Shown: positions 25,739 to 34,273 of the stretch, in pieces | Layout of the letters: the number at the start of each line of letters is the position of its first letter | How positions within the stretch are numbered: the first letter of the stretch is position 1 | Assembly (NCBI RefSeq): GCF_042659465.1 | Contig: NZ_JBHSSW010000001.1 | Coordinates: forward strand, 62,001-126,000 | Source of the DNA: Ponticaulis profundi | Lineage (GTDB): Bacteria; Pseudomonadota; Alphaproteobacteria; Caulobacterales; Hyphomonadaceae | Reading direction: 5' to 3' | DNA length: 64,000 bases | Notes under the pieces: generated by a model | The model's input: the letters and a program-made list of their open reading frames with translations, nothing else | What the model was told of the DNA's origin: nothing | Databases searched by the model: none | Program-made: the position numbers and the translations under genes

Positions 25739-27127
25739 ATGAGTGCATCAGATTTCACCCATCATCTGGGTTTGCCTTACCTGTTGTCCAATCAGGCCCA
25801 GAAGCATGTAACCCTGAATGAAAGCCTGCAGGCTCTGGACGGTCTGCTTTTCCTCTCGGTCGTTTCGCGCAGTGTGACGACCCCGCCAGCGAGCCCGTCA
25901 GAGGGCGACCGGTATCTGATTGCCGGGGGTGCCAGCGGAGACTGGAGCGGGAAGTCAGGCCTGCTTTCATGCTTTGTCGATGGGGGATGGCTGTATTCTT
26001 CGCCGCAGACGGGATGGGTTTGCTGGATCGAAGATGAAGCCCTGTTGCTCGTGAAGCATGACGAGGCATGGCGCGGTGTGACACCCGACGCCTTGCAGAA
26101 CCTTGAGCGGCTGGGGCTTGGTGCAACAGCGGATGGGTCCAATCCGTTGCTGGCCAAGCTGAATGCTGCGCTGTTTACGGCGCTGGAAACAGGATCAGGC
26201 GGATCGGGCGATTTGCGCTTCAAGCTGAACAAGGAAGCGTCCGGCGATGTCCTCTCCCTGTTGTTGCAGACAGGTTATTCGACACGTGCAGAGCTTGGCT
26301 TGCTGAATGACGACCAGCTGACGCTACAGGTTTCTCCTGATGGATCCGCGTTCAAACAGGCGCTGCAAGTGGGGCCAGCAACGGGCGCTGTGGCGCTGAA
26401 ACAGCATCCGAAGTTCAGCGGTTACTGCAATTACGATCAGTATCATGCAGCGGGGGCGTGGTTCGCGGTCGACATCAACAATTTCCGCCACAATACGCAG
26501 GGTGCCGTGTCAGCCGGTGTTTTCACAGCGCCGCATGACGGTGTGTATCTGTTCGGCTGTGGCGGCAGGCTGAAACTGAATGCGGCCCCGCCTGTCGATT
26601 TCTGCCTGGGGCTATCAGTGAACAGTGCAGCCCCGAGCGATGACCGGCGTGTCGGCTTCACCTGGCCGGAAACCATGAGCGCGCATGCGACCGGCAAAGT
26701 CACCGGATCATCCGGCGCAGCCGTCGCCCAGGGGGCAAGCGTGACGCGGAATTCGACCGGTCGCTATACAGTGACACTCGCCACAGCCATGCCGTCTGCG
26801 GATTATGTCGTGCTGGCGACCGTAACAGGCGTTGCCGGTGTCTATAGCGACATCAAGCCGGTCGTCGAGAACCAGACCGCAAGCAGCTTCATCATCAATT
26901 TGCTGGCAGGTGACAATAGCGGCGCCGCTGACGTGGCAGGGGACGCGGACTTCTTCTTTGCGGTCTTGCCGCCAGCAGGCCGCGAGCGATTTGCCCCAAT
27001 GGTGACGATGACCAGCCTGTTGCAACTCAGCGCAGGTGACACGGTCGCGTGCGTCGGTCGCTTTGACGGCGATGATGCGTATCTCGAGGCCGACACGAAC
27101 TATTTCTGGGGCGCTCAGATCGCCTGA
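25739..27127 (+). CDS. DUF2793 tail-fibre-like protein with a C1q-like domain
   Basis: 462 residues; ATG 25739 follows AAAGGAG by 11-12 bases. The N-terminal 110 residues match DUF2793 (HHLGLPYLLSNQAQKHVTLNESLQ, then PSEGDRYLI and the WVCWIEDEALLL segment), a domain of phage and gene-transfer-agent tail fibres. From about residue 220 the protein has C1q/TNF jelly-roll features: GVFTAPHDGVYLF near 259 and the closing strand with AGDTV and TNYFWGAQIA at the end. Between them, about residues 315-415, lies a different beta segment (GRYTVTLATAMPSADYVVLAT). It probably binds cell-surface glycans. No head or tail structural genes are nearby. Confidence 0.75.
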   Translation: MSASDFTHHLGLPYLLSNQAQKHVTLNESLQALDGLLFLSVVSRSVTTPPASPSEGDRYLIAGGASGDWSGKSGLLSCFVDGGWLYSSPQTGWVCWIEDEALLLVKHDEAWRGVTPDALQNLERLGLGATADGSNPLLAKLNAALFTALETGSGGSGDLRFKLNKEASGDVLSLLLQTGYSTRAELGLLNDDQLTLQVSPDGSAFKQALQVGPATGAVALKQHPKFSGYCNYDQYHAAGAWFAVDINNFRHNTQGAVSAGVFTAPHDGVYLFGCGGRLKLNAAPPVDFCLGLSVNSAAPSDDRRVGFTWPETMSAHATGKVTGSSGAAVAQGASVTRNSTGRYTVTLATAMPSADYVVLATVTGVAGVYSDIKPVVENQTASSFIINLLAGDNSGAADVAGDADFFFAVLPPAGRERFAPMVTMTSLLQLSAGDTVACVGRFDGDDAYLEADTNYFWGAQIA

Positions 27128-27153
27128 TTTTCTCAAAGCAAAAGGGGGCGGGC

Positions 27154-27573
27154 ATGCGATATGCACGCGCAAGCCAGGTGAGCTGGGACAAGGCGCGCTG
27201 GCCGAATTTCCGTGCGCATGAATTTGCCTGCAAATGCGGCGGACGGTTCTGCAAGGGTGAATACTGGCACGATCCGGATTTTCTGGATCGTCTGCAAGCC
27301 ATGCGGAATGTCCTGGGGCCGCTGGTCATCAATTCCGGGCATCGATGCGCCTTGTGGAATGCGGCGGTCGATGGTGCGCCGAGATCCAGACACAAGACCA
27401 TTGCGGCGGACATTTCCCTGATGGGACACGACCGCCACGCGGTTCTGAACGCGGCGCGCAGTGCTGGCTTCAACGGCCTGGGGCTGGCGCAGACCTTTCT
27501 GCATGTGGATCGCCGGAGCATTCCGGCCACATGGTATTACGGCCAGAAAAGCCGAAACCTCTGGAAAAGCTGA
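27154..27573 (+). CDS. M15-family peptidoglycan peptidase (endolysin-like)
   Basis: 139 residues. The zinc site of the M15_3 family is visible: His in INSGHRC, the SRHKTIAADI motif (His and Asp) and FLHVD near the C-terminus. A CKCGGRFC cluster near residues 26-33 is common in the phage-derived members. No signal peptide is seen, so export would depend on a holin or on cell lysis. It follows the DUF2793 gene by 26 bases and precedes the holin-like gene, so it is the lysis enzyme of a small phage or gene-transfer-agent set. Confidence 0.85.
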   Translation: MRYARASQVSWDKARWPNFRAHEFACKCGGRFCKGEYWHDPDFLDRLQAMRNVLGPLVINSGHRCALWNAAVDGAPRSRHKTIAADISLMGHDRHAVLNAARSAGFNGLGLAQTFLHVDRRSIPATWYYGQKSRNLWKS

Positions 27574-27587
27574 TCGGGAGCAAAGAC

Positions 27588-27872
27588 ATGGAAAATGAAT
27601 GGTTCGGCATGGCTGCGAGCGCTGCGGGTGGTGGTCTGTTCGGTGTCATTGGCACCGCCCTTGGCCGCATTGCCGGGTATTTTGAAAAGCGCCAGGAACA
27701 GAAATTCGAAATGGCACGCTGGGGCCATGAAACCGATCTTCTGCGCCTTCAGATGGATGCAAAGCGCGAGGAAACCGAAGCGGAGATTGCGCTGACACAG
27801 GCACAGGGTAGCTGGGATGGGCTTGCTGCCAGTCTGAATGCTGAGGCGTCGATTCCTGACAGCTATAAATGA
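27588..27872 (+). CDS. Holin-like protein, N-terminal half ending at an in-frame TGA
   Basis: 94 residues. GGGAGC precedes the ATG. A Gly/Ala-rich hydrophobic segment (AASAAGGGLFGVIGTALGRIAGYF) is followed by an amphipathic, charged helix (EKRQEQKFEMARWGHETDLLRLQMDAKREETEAEIALTQ is split here into RQEQKFEMARWGH and LLRLQMDAKREETE), like the N-terminus of three-helix holins linked to gene transfer agents. The TGA at 27870-27872 lies in the same frame as the next gene and is followed at once by VNAVRALTRP. In related proteins that segment is, as I recall it, preceded by Trp (TGG), so the stop may be a TGG to TGA change. Confidence 0.6.
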   Translation: MENEWFGMAASAAGGGLFGVIGTALGRIAGYFEKRQEQKFEMARWGHETDLLRLQMDAKREETEAEIALTQAQGSWDGLAASLNAEASIPDSYK

Positions 27873-28061
27873 GTGAATGCCGTGCGTGCGCTGACCCGGC
27901 CATGTCTGACATTTCTGCTCTGGCTGTTGTGCTGTCTGGTCTTCTTCGGCGTCGATGGTGGCATGCGTGGCCGGATTGTCGAAACCGCTGTCTTCGCTGC
28001 GACGGCTGCAACGCTCTGGTGGTTCGGAGATCGGTCCAGCGTTAAAGAAAGGCCTATTTAA
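27873..28061 (+). CDS. Holin-like protein, C-terminal half (two membrane helices)
   Basis: 62 residues from a GTG directly after the TGA of the preceding half and in the same frame; there is no separate ribosome site. It starts NAVRALTRPCLTFLLWLLCC and has a second helix (IVETAVFAATAATLWWFG), matching the C-terminal membrane part of holin-like proteins. It is either a product of readthrough or coupled restart, or the silent 3' part of a broken gene. The codons remain open to the end, so the change seems recent or tolerated. Confidence 0.5.
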   Translation: MNAVRALTRPCLTFLLWLLCCLVFFGVDGGMRGRIVETAVFAATAATLWWFGDRSSVKERPI

Positions 28062-28067
28062 TGCGCC

Positions 28068-28259
28068 TCAGTTCCCTGCGATGGCCTTAAGTCGGTCCTG
28101 AAGCCAGCTGAGATGGCGTTGAAGCGTTTCAATTTCGTCCGTTCCGACCCGTGGATCGGCACGCTTCTCCGCCAGCCAGTTTTCCATGAGGGAAATCTGT
28201 TCGCTCAGCCAATTGGCCTGATCGGGAGAGTCATCGAAAAGAAAGTCGTTCGCCTGCAT
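28068..28259 (-). CDS. Small hypothetical protein
   Basis: 63 residues, acidic and helical, rich in Trp, Leu and Gln (NWLSEQISLMENWLAEKRAD, then LQRHLSWLQDRLKAIAGN), so probably a helical hairpin or coiled coil. AGGGTG just before the ATG is a close but possible ribosome site. It lies on the minus strand after DUF3429 and could be read from the glpK direction. No family recognised; modest support. Confidence 0.45.
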   Translation of the reverse strand: MQANDFLFDDSPDQANWLSEQISLMENWLAEKRADPRVGTDEIETLQRHLSWLQDRLKAIAGN

Positions 28260-28330
28260 GGCACCCTATATAGCGCAAAACTGCGTGTTTCGACGTTGTC
28301 AGGGTGTCACATGTGACGCGATAACGCGGA

Positions 28331-28822
28331 TCAGCCTGGCAGGATCTGCATGGCGACGGCGATCAGGCAGGTCAGTGCGCTTAGTGTCGCGATCGTGCGG
28401 AGCGTCATATACCAGGCCGGATATCGCGCGGTGGAATCCCATGCCAGCAGCATGAGAAAGCAGCCACTTAGTACGAGCATTGCTCCGGCAACCCATGTGC
28501 CCGGCAACATGCCGAAAATCAGCATGACCCAGGCAATGATGGATGGAATGACGGCCAGCGCCATCACGCCAGCATTGATCCGGTCGCCAGACTTACCAAA
28601 CTCGCCGCCCCAGCGTGCACCGGCCATGAAGCTGAGAATGCTGCCAGCATAGGCGATCAGAGAGGTGCGTCCGACAAGTCCGACCAGTTCGGCGTCCGAC
28701 GGGCGGTGCAGGAGATAGGTCGCGACTTCGCGCTCATAGCTGGCGACCAGCGCTGACGCGATAAACGGCACAATCCCGAGCAACGTCAGCAGTGTGACGG
28801 TGAGGCTGAAGCGCTTTTCCAT
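28331..28822 (-). CDS. DUF3429 membrane protein
   Basis: 163 residues with about five membrane helices. The segment AGSILSFMAGARWG after the second helix and the short loops between helices fit DUF3429, an inner-membrane family of unknown function in Proteobacteria. It starts 11 bases after the glpK stop, so it is probably co-transcribed with glpK. Confidence 0.75.
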   Translation of the reverse strand: MEKRFSLTVTLLTLLGIVPFIASALVASYEREVATYLLHRPSDAELVGLVGRTSLIAYAGSILSFMAGARWGGEFGKSGDRINAGVMALAVIPSIIAWVMLIFGMLPGTWVAGAMLVLSGCFLMLLAWDSTARYPAWYMTLRTIATLSALTCLIAVAMQILPG

Positions 28823-28833
28823 GTGAGTCTGGC

Positions 28834-30309
28834 CTATTTCCCGATGGCGTAGTCTAGAGCCGTTTCCCAGCCTTCAATCAACTGCTCTCTTTCGCTCGCC
28901 GCCATTTTTGGCTCATAGACTTTCGCAATGGCGCGCGCCTCGTGCCAGTCATCAAGGCTCATCCAGCCAAGTTCGCCAGCGGCAATCACGGCTGCGCCAA
29001 GCGCTGTCATTTCAGGATAGGGCGGGCGTTCCACGACAAGGCCGGTGATATCGGAGAGGAATTGTAGCAGCCAGTCATTTTCCGCCATACCGCCATCGAC
29101 ACGCAGAATGCCGACATTACAGCCATCGCTTTCGAAGGCCTGTAGCAGGTCATAGGTCTGATAGGCGGCCGCTTCGAGCCCTGCACGGACGATGTGTGCG
29201 GCGCGTGTGCCACGGCTCAGCCCTGTGATCTGGCCACGTGCATCCGGCGCCCAGTGCGGTGCGCCAAGGCCTGTGAAGGCAGGGACGAAATAAACGCCGC
29301 CATTGTCCGGAAGTTCTGCGGCCATGGCTTCCGAGGCCGCTGCATCGCTGATCAGCCCGAGCTCATCGCGCAGCCATTTGACCACAGTGCCCGCATTGAA
29401 GATCGAGCCCTCCAGTCCCCAATGGGTGCGGCTTTGGGCCTGATAGGCGCAGGTGCCGAGCAAGCGGTTCTTGGAACTTGGAATATCGAGCCCGGTATTC
29501 GCAACCAGGAACGCACCGGTGCCATAGGTAATCTTGGCTTCGCCCGGCTGGACGCAGGCCTGACCGATCAGGGCCGCCTGTTGATCGCCGACCATGGACG
29601 AAATGGGCAGGGACTTGCCGAAGAGTGCCTGATCTGTCTCGCCGTATTCGCTGCCGGTTGGCGCAATGGTCGGAAGCGTAGACCAGGGCACATCAAACAG
29701 TTTGCATAAGTGTTCAGACCAGGCGAGCGTGGACAGATCCATCATCGCGGTCCGGGACGCATTGGTCACGTCGGTCGCGTGTTCGCGGCCTCCGGTGAGG
29801 CGAAAGAGCAGAAAGCTGTCAACCGTTCCGAACGCGGCCTTGCCAGCGTCTGCGGCCTCTTTCGCGCCAGGCACGTTTTCCAGAAGCCAGCCAATTTTGG
29901 TCGCGGAAAAGTACGGATCAAGGATCAGGCCAGACAGCGCCTGAACATCGCGCTCCTTGCCTTCCTTTCGCAGGACTTCGCACCGGGCCGCTGTCCGTCT
30001 GTCCTGCCAGATAATGGCCGGTCCGAAGGCTTTGCCTGTTTCCTTGTCCCAGAGCAGGGTAGTTTCACGTTGGTTGGCAATGCCGATGCCGGAGAATTTC
30101 TCGACCCCGCCACTGGCACTGATCACCTGTTTGCAGACATCGAGGGTTTTTTCCCAGATCTGTTCCGGGTCCTGCTCGACCCAGCCATCCTTCGGAAAGG
30201 TCAGCGGAATTTCGGCCTGCGCGCTGGCCTGCGGGTTGAGCGATTTGTCAAAGGCAATGGCTCGCGTGGATGTCGTTCCTTCGTCGATAACCAGAATATA
30301 ATCGCTCAA
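28834..30309 (-). CDS. glpK: Glycerol kinase
   Basis: 491 residues, near the usual 495-500. FGGY kinase marks are present: IDEGTTSTRAIAFD at the N-terminus (phosphate 1), IIWQDRRTA, the glycerol-site GSIFNAGTVVKWLRD, GLGAPHWAPDARG, and DGGMAENDWLLQFLSDITG. It phosphorylates glycerol with ATP to glycerol 3-phosphate. Its usual partners glpF and glpD are not nearby. The DUF3429 gene follows directly. Confidence 0.96.
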   Translation of the reverse strand: MSDYILVIDEGTTSTRAIAFDKSLNPQASAQAEIPLTFPKDGWVEQDPEQIWEKTLDVCKQVISASGGVEKFSGIGIANQRETTLLWDKETGKAFGPAIIWQDRRTAARCEVLRKEGKERDVQALSGLILDPYFSATKIGWLLENVPGAKEAADAGKAAFGTVDSFLLFRLTGGREHATDVTNASRTAMMDLSTLAWSEHLCKLFDVPWSTLPTIAPTGSEYGETDQALFGKSLPISSMVGDQQAALIGQACVQPGEAKITYGTGAFLVANTGLDIPSSKNRLLGTCAYQAQSRTHWGLEGSIFNAGTVVKWLRDELGLISDAAASEAMAAELPDNGGVYFVPAFTGLGAPHWAPDARGQITGLSRGTRAAHIVRAGLEAAAYQTYDLLQAFESDGCNVGILRVDGGMAENDWLLQFLSDITGLVVERPPYPEMTALGAAVIAAGELGWMSLDDWHEARAIAKVYEPKMAASEREQLIEGWETALDYAIGK

Positions 30310-30456
30310 TGTGCCGCTCCCTTTTCCTCACGCTCAGCTATAGCACCCGGATTTGCCGGGACGCAAAACGCAGAGCGTCGGATTTTGTCATGTTTTCGTC
30401 GAGGTGACGCTTACCGGGTAGGAAATGCCTGAAAGATGTTCGGGGTTTCCCGGGCA

Positions 30457-30487
30457 CAAAAAAAAGAGCGGCCTGAGCCGCTCTTTT
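30457..30487 (-). terminator. Terminator of the porin-like gene
   Basis: AAAGAGCGGC / GCCGCTCTTT is a perfect 10-bp stem with loop CTGA; on the minus strand it is followed by a run of T. It lies 23 bases after the stop. Confidence 0.9.
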
Positions 30488-30509
30488 GGGAAGACTGTGT
30501 TGTCGGCGC

Positions 30510-31988
30510 CTAGAAGGCCGTCTGTGCACCCACCATGATCACATCGGTCTTGGCATCATTGTCTGACCATGTGCTGCCATCCGGGAAGTTTCCGCCGCTC
30601 ACAAAGTTCAGAGGCGCAAAACCGTTCACGTGAATGTATTCGGCAAACAGGTTGAGGTTTTCAGCAAGGAAGCGTGAATAACCCAGAACGAACTGGTCCT
30701 GGCGTTCCCATGGGGCGCCGTCATCGCCTGCGCGGAATTTGGAAAACTCCAGCGAGACGAACTGATTGCGGTCGCCGCCATCAAGCAGCGGACCGAAACC
30801 GTAGCGGCCGCCGAGTGTCCAGGAGCGGGTCTTCTGCGCATCATAAATGCTGAGCGGATTGGTTGGGTCCGGAACCGCAGACCCCGGCCAGTCTTCGGTT
30901 GTCTGAGCAAACTCGCCAAGGAGTTCCAGCTCGCCAAAGTTCAGGCGTCCGTAGGTGGCCCAGGCGGGATTGTTTTCGTCACATGGATTGAAGTGGAAGA
31001 CCGGATAGTTCTGACAATACGGGCTGCCATGCTCATAGCTGGCACCGAACAACAGGCTGTCCGTTTCGCCGAACTCGAAGGTGTAGTTTGCGTCGACCGC
31101 GAAATTGTTCACCCGAGACGGCACATTCGTGCCTTTGACCGGCGTGTTGGCCGCGCGGAACTGTGCGCCGCCCTGAATGGCCATGGCGCGTAGCAGAAGG
31201 CCGTCTTTCACATACCCGACCTGAGCACCATAGGCGAGACCGGCAAACGAGTGCCAGTTCGTTGAGTTGGTGAACGGTGACACGGTATCGTTCAGACCGA
31301 AGGGTGTGTCGAGCTTGCCGATCGCGGCATAGACCGGCCAGCGGTCAAGATCGCCTGCGAGAAGATAGGCGCGGCGCGCCACAATCTTGTTACGGTCGAG
31401 ATCGGTGATCGTACCCGATCCGAAATTCTGTTCCGGGTTATAAAGCAGCTCCACATAACCGGTCAGCCAGTCATTGATATTGGCGGTTACAGCAAGCTGA
31501 GCAGAGTGGATCAGCGCCTCGCTGACATAGTCGCCAATCTGGTTGGCGGATGTCGGATTGCGCATCAGATAGCCGAACTTGTCATCCCGGTTGCTTGATT
31601 GCGCATTGGCAATGGCAATGACCTGACCAGAGAGCGTGACCGGCGTATCCAGCTCACCTTTCTGGCGGGTTTCGAGCTGGATCAGCAGTTTGCGGTTCAC
31701 GTCTTCTGCCGGGTCGAGCACTTTGTAAGCATAGCTTGAATTCGTGCCGACAAGCCCTTGTGAGGTTTTCTTGACCGTTGGGTCTTCTGCCGTGTCGGCA
31801 GGCAGACGCTCGAGATCTTTCTCGGCGATCAGCGCGTTGACGGTTTTCATCAGCGCGGCATTTTGTTGTTCGAGTTTCTCGATCCGGTCCAGCAGTTCCT
31901 GACTGGTCGGATCTGCGATAGCTGGCGCCCCTGCCATCATTATGCTGCCCAAGCATAAGAGGCTGGTCGCTAGAAGCGATTTTCTCAT
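30510..31988 (-). CDS. Porin-like outer-membrane beta-barrel protein
   Basis: 492 residues from the ATG at 31988, preceded by GGGGA; a TTG four codons earlier is less likely. After the signal peptide (to about residue 25, cleavage after AIA), a coiled coil (SQELLDRIEKLEQQNAALMKT) precedes the barrel, as in several periplasm-anchored porins. The barrel consists of amphipathic strands and ends in GAQTAF with a terminal Phe. Two cysteines lie in one loop (SPYCQNYPVFHFNPCDE). The substrate is unknown; it is probably a trimeric or monomeric diffusion channel. It resembles LbtU-type porins only loosely. Confidence 0.7.
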   Translation of the reverse strand: MRKSLLATSLLCLGSIMMAGAPAIADPTSQELLDRIEKLEQQNAALMKTVNALIAEKDLERLPADTAEDPTVKKTSQGLVGTNSSYAYKVLDPAEDVNRKLLIQLETRQKGELDTPVTLSGQVIAIANAQSSNRDDKFGYLMRNPTSANQIGDYVSEALIHSAQLAVTANINDWLTGYVELLYNPEQNFGSGTITDLDRNKIVARRAYLLAGDLDRWPVYAAIGKLDTPFGLNDTVSPFTNSTNWHSFAGLAYGAQVGYVKDGLLLRAMAIQGGAQFRAANTPVKGTNVPSRVNNFAVDANYTFEFGETDSLLFGASYEHGSPYCQNYPVFHFNPCDENNPAWATYGRLNFGELELLGEFAQTTEDWPGSAVPDPTNPLSIYDAQKTRSWTLGGRYGFGPLLDGGDRNQFVSLEFSKFRAGDDGAPWERQDQFVLGYSRFLAENLNLFAEYIHVNGFAPLNFVSGGNFPDGSTWSDNDAKTDVIMVGAQTAF

Positions 31989-32111
31989 GATTTTCCCCAA
32001 GCATTGCGACTTAACGTCGATCCGGGCGAAAATCAGGTTGAGGTCTTAATGAGACGTAAACAGAATAAGGCACGTTAGGGTGTATTTAACGCATTTACTC
32101 ATAAAAATATG

Positions 32112-32145
32112 AAAAACCGCCCGACTGGGAAAATCGGGCGGTTTT
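32112..32145 (-). terminator. Terminator of the first DUF885 gene
   Basis: AAAACCGCCCGA / TCGGGCGGTTTT is a perfect 12-bp stem with a 9-base loop. On the minus strand it ends in a T run. It lies about 20 bases after the stop at 32166. Confidence 0.9.
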
Positions 32146-32165
32146 AATCTCAATTAAGAGTGGAA

Positions 32166-34043
32166 TTAGCCATTTTTCTTGGTGGCGATCCAATCCTCGA
32201 CGAGGCTTTCCAGGACATCCAGTGGCACCGCACCATTGCGCAGAACTGTGTCATGGTACTCGGCAATGTTGAAATCCTCGCCAAGTTCTGTCTTGGCATG
32301 CTCGCGAAGTTCGAGAATTTTCAGCATGCCGATTTTGTAAGCCGTCGCCTGACCCGGCATGACGATATAGCGCTCAATGGCCTTGATGCAGTCGCCTTCC
32401 GGGTTCGGGGTGTTGGTCATCAGATAGTCAATGGCCTGCTCACGAGTCCACTTCTTGTCGTGAATGCCTGTGTCGACCACGAGGCGTGCCGCGCGCCATA
32501 GCTCCATGGCCAGACGACCGAAGTCAGAATACGGATCGTCATAGAAGCCAAACTCTTTCGGGAAGTATTCCGAATACAATCCCCAGCCTTCGGTATAGGC
32601 GGTGTAGCCGCCGAATTTGCGGAAGCTCGGGATGCCGTCCAGCTCCTGCGCAATGGCAATCTGCATGTGGTGGCCCGGAATGCCTTCGTGGTAGGCGAGG
32701 GCTTCCATCTGATAGACCGGCATGTCCGCCATATTATAGAGATTGGCATAATAGGTGCCCGGGCGAGAGCCATCTGGTGCCGGGCGCTGGTAAAACGCCT
32801 TGCCCGCAGATTTCTCGCGGAAAGGCTCTACGGCTTTCACAATCAGATCTGCTTCCGGGAAGGTGTTGAACATGTCCGGCAGCTCGTCACGCATGGTGTC
32901 GATCAGAGCGGTTGCCTCTGCCAGATATTCAGCTTTGCCTTCTTCGGTGTTGGGCTTGAAGAATTGCGGGTCCGTTCGGGTGAATTCGAAGAACTCCTGC
33001 AGTGTGCCTTCAAAACCGACCTGGTCCATGATGGCGCGCATTTCGTCATGAATGCGGGCAACCTCAGACAGTCCGAGGTCATGGATTTCTGACGCCGTCA
33101 TGTCCGTTGTCGTCATGCGGTTCAGACGCATGGCGTAATAAGCGTCCGCGTCTGGCAGTTTCCAGGCGCCATCATCCGTTGTCGCATTCTCAACATCGGC
33201 TTCCATGAAATCGATCACGGCCTGAAAGCCCTCATTGACGGATGTCAGCAAGGCGGCTTCGGCATCAGCGAGCAGGGTTTCATACTCGTCTTCATTGATC
33301 GTGCCGTCTTCCATCAGTGCATCGATCTTTTTGCGGAAGTCTTGCATGAGCGGGCTGTCGCTCATGTCTTCTGTTTCGGTGAACGGGTAGCCCGTCAGCA
33401 CATTGCGCGCATCCGAGATGACATAGTCATAGACGAACAGAGGTGGACGAATGCCTTTTTCGGCGGCGTCTTCAGCGTTCTGGACGTGCTGCTCGAGATA
33501 GTCTGCAACGCCTTCCAGACGGGAAATATAGTCTTGCGCTTCTGCCTTGGACGAGATGCTGTGCTGGTTGATCAGGAAGGCTGGAACCGAGCTCTGGACG
33601 CCGAACATCTGATTGAAGGTGTAGTTATAGTCGCGATACGCGAACGCCTTCTTGTCCTGCTGGTACTGGTTTTCATACAGGCGATAGGACAGCTTGGCGC
33701 TCTCATCGAGCTTGTCGTAATCAAATTCCGACTTCATCTGATTGTAGCGCGCGGTTTCAAGCTCGAAGTCTTCGATGGCGCGCTCATCTGAAGCGTCATT
33801 CCATTTGTCGTAATCTTCCTTGATGCCCAGATAGGTCTGCGTTTGCGGGCTGCGCATCACCATTTCCATGAAGACATCTTCGAAGAATGCGTTGAGCCGC
33901 TCCGATTCCGTCATCTCTGCTACTTCGGTCGCGGTATCTGTTGCTGGCGGTGGTGTCGCGGCTGCCGGTGCAGGTGCTTCGGTCTGTGTCGCGCAGGCGG
34001 ACAGAGACAGGATGAGGGCCATGGCCGTCATAGTGGTCTTCAT
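32166..34043 (-). CDS. DUF885 lipoprotein, putative metallopeptidase (paralogue A)
   Basis: 625 residues from the ATG at 34043, with GGAGG upstream; the longer frame starts before this. A lipoprotein signal ends at LSAC (Cys16). The catalytic-looking AYHEGIPGHHMQIAIAQE (HExxGHH) lies near residue 450, as in DUF885 proteins, which resemble zinc carboxy- or oligopeptidases. The remainder is helical with Glu/Asp-rich linkers. It probably sits in the envelope and trims peptides. A second DUF885 gene lies 1.6 kb away on the same strand. Confidence 0.88.
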   Translation of the reverse strand: MKTTMTAMALILSLSACATQTEAPAPAAATPPPATDTATEVAEMTESERLNAFFEDVFMEMVMRSPQTQTYLGIKEDYDKWNDASDERAIEDFELETARYNQMKSEFDYDKLDESAKLSYRLYENQYQQDKKAFAYRDYNYTFNQMFGVQSSVPAFLINQHSISSKAEAQDYISRLEGVADYLEQHVQNAEDAAEKGIRPPLFVYDYVISDARNVLTGYPFTETEDMSDSPLMQDFRKKIDALMEDGTINEDEYETLLADAEAALLTSVNEGFQAVIDFMEADVENATTDDGAWKLPDADAYYAMRLNRMTTTDMTASEIHDLGLSEVARIHDEMRAIMDQVGFEGTLQEFFEFTRTDPQFFKPNTEEGKAEYLAEATALIDTMRDELPDMFNTFPEADLIVKAVEPFREKSAGKAFYQRPAPDGSRPGTYYANLYNMADMPVYQMEALAYHEGIPGHHMQIAIAQELDGIPSFRKFGGYTAYTEGWGLYSEYFPKEFGFYDDPYSDFGRLAMELWRAARLVVDTGIHDKKWTREQAIDYLMTNTPNPEGDCIKAIERYIVMPGQATAYKIGMLKILELREHAKTELGEDFNIAEYHDTVLRNGAVPLDVLESLVEDWIATKKNG

Positions 34044-34256
34044 GGTGTGACGTTTCCTCCAAACTAATTTCCCAAGCGTTAGGCTTAACATTCCCCCCGG
34101 GAAGTACAATCCTGACAAACGACGCCATTGGGCGGCTCCGTTCTGAAATACATTTCCAATATGCAGGTCGCAGAGGGAATGAGTGGGCTCTCAACCAATA
34201 CGGTCCTGGTTCAAAGCAGTCCCATTCGCCGTCTCAAAAATTATCGATTTACAATA

Positions 34257-34273
34257 ATATCGAAAAACGATAT
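34257..34273. promoter_or_regulatory. Palindrome upstream of the methyltransferase gene
   Basis: ATATCG-AAAAA-CGATAT is a perfect 6-5-6 inverted repeat 33 bases before the methyltransferase start, in an AT-rich promoter-like stretch. A second partial copy, TTATCGATTT, lies just upstream. No cognate regulator gene is adjacent. Confidence 0.45.

Noticed and set aside
27870..27872. TGA as a selenocysteine codon in the holin-like gene
   Set aside because: Holin-like proteins are not selenoproteins and no SECIS-like hairpin was seen right after the codon. A TGG to TGA change is simpler.
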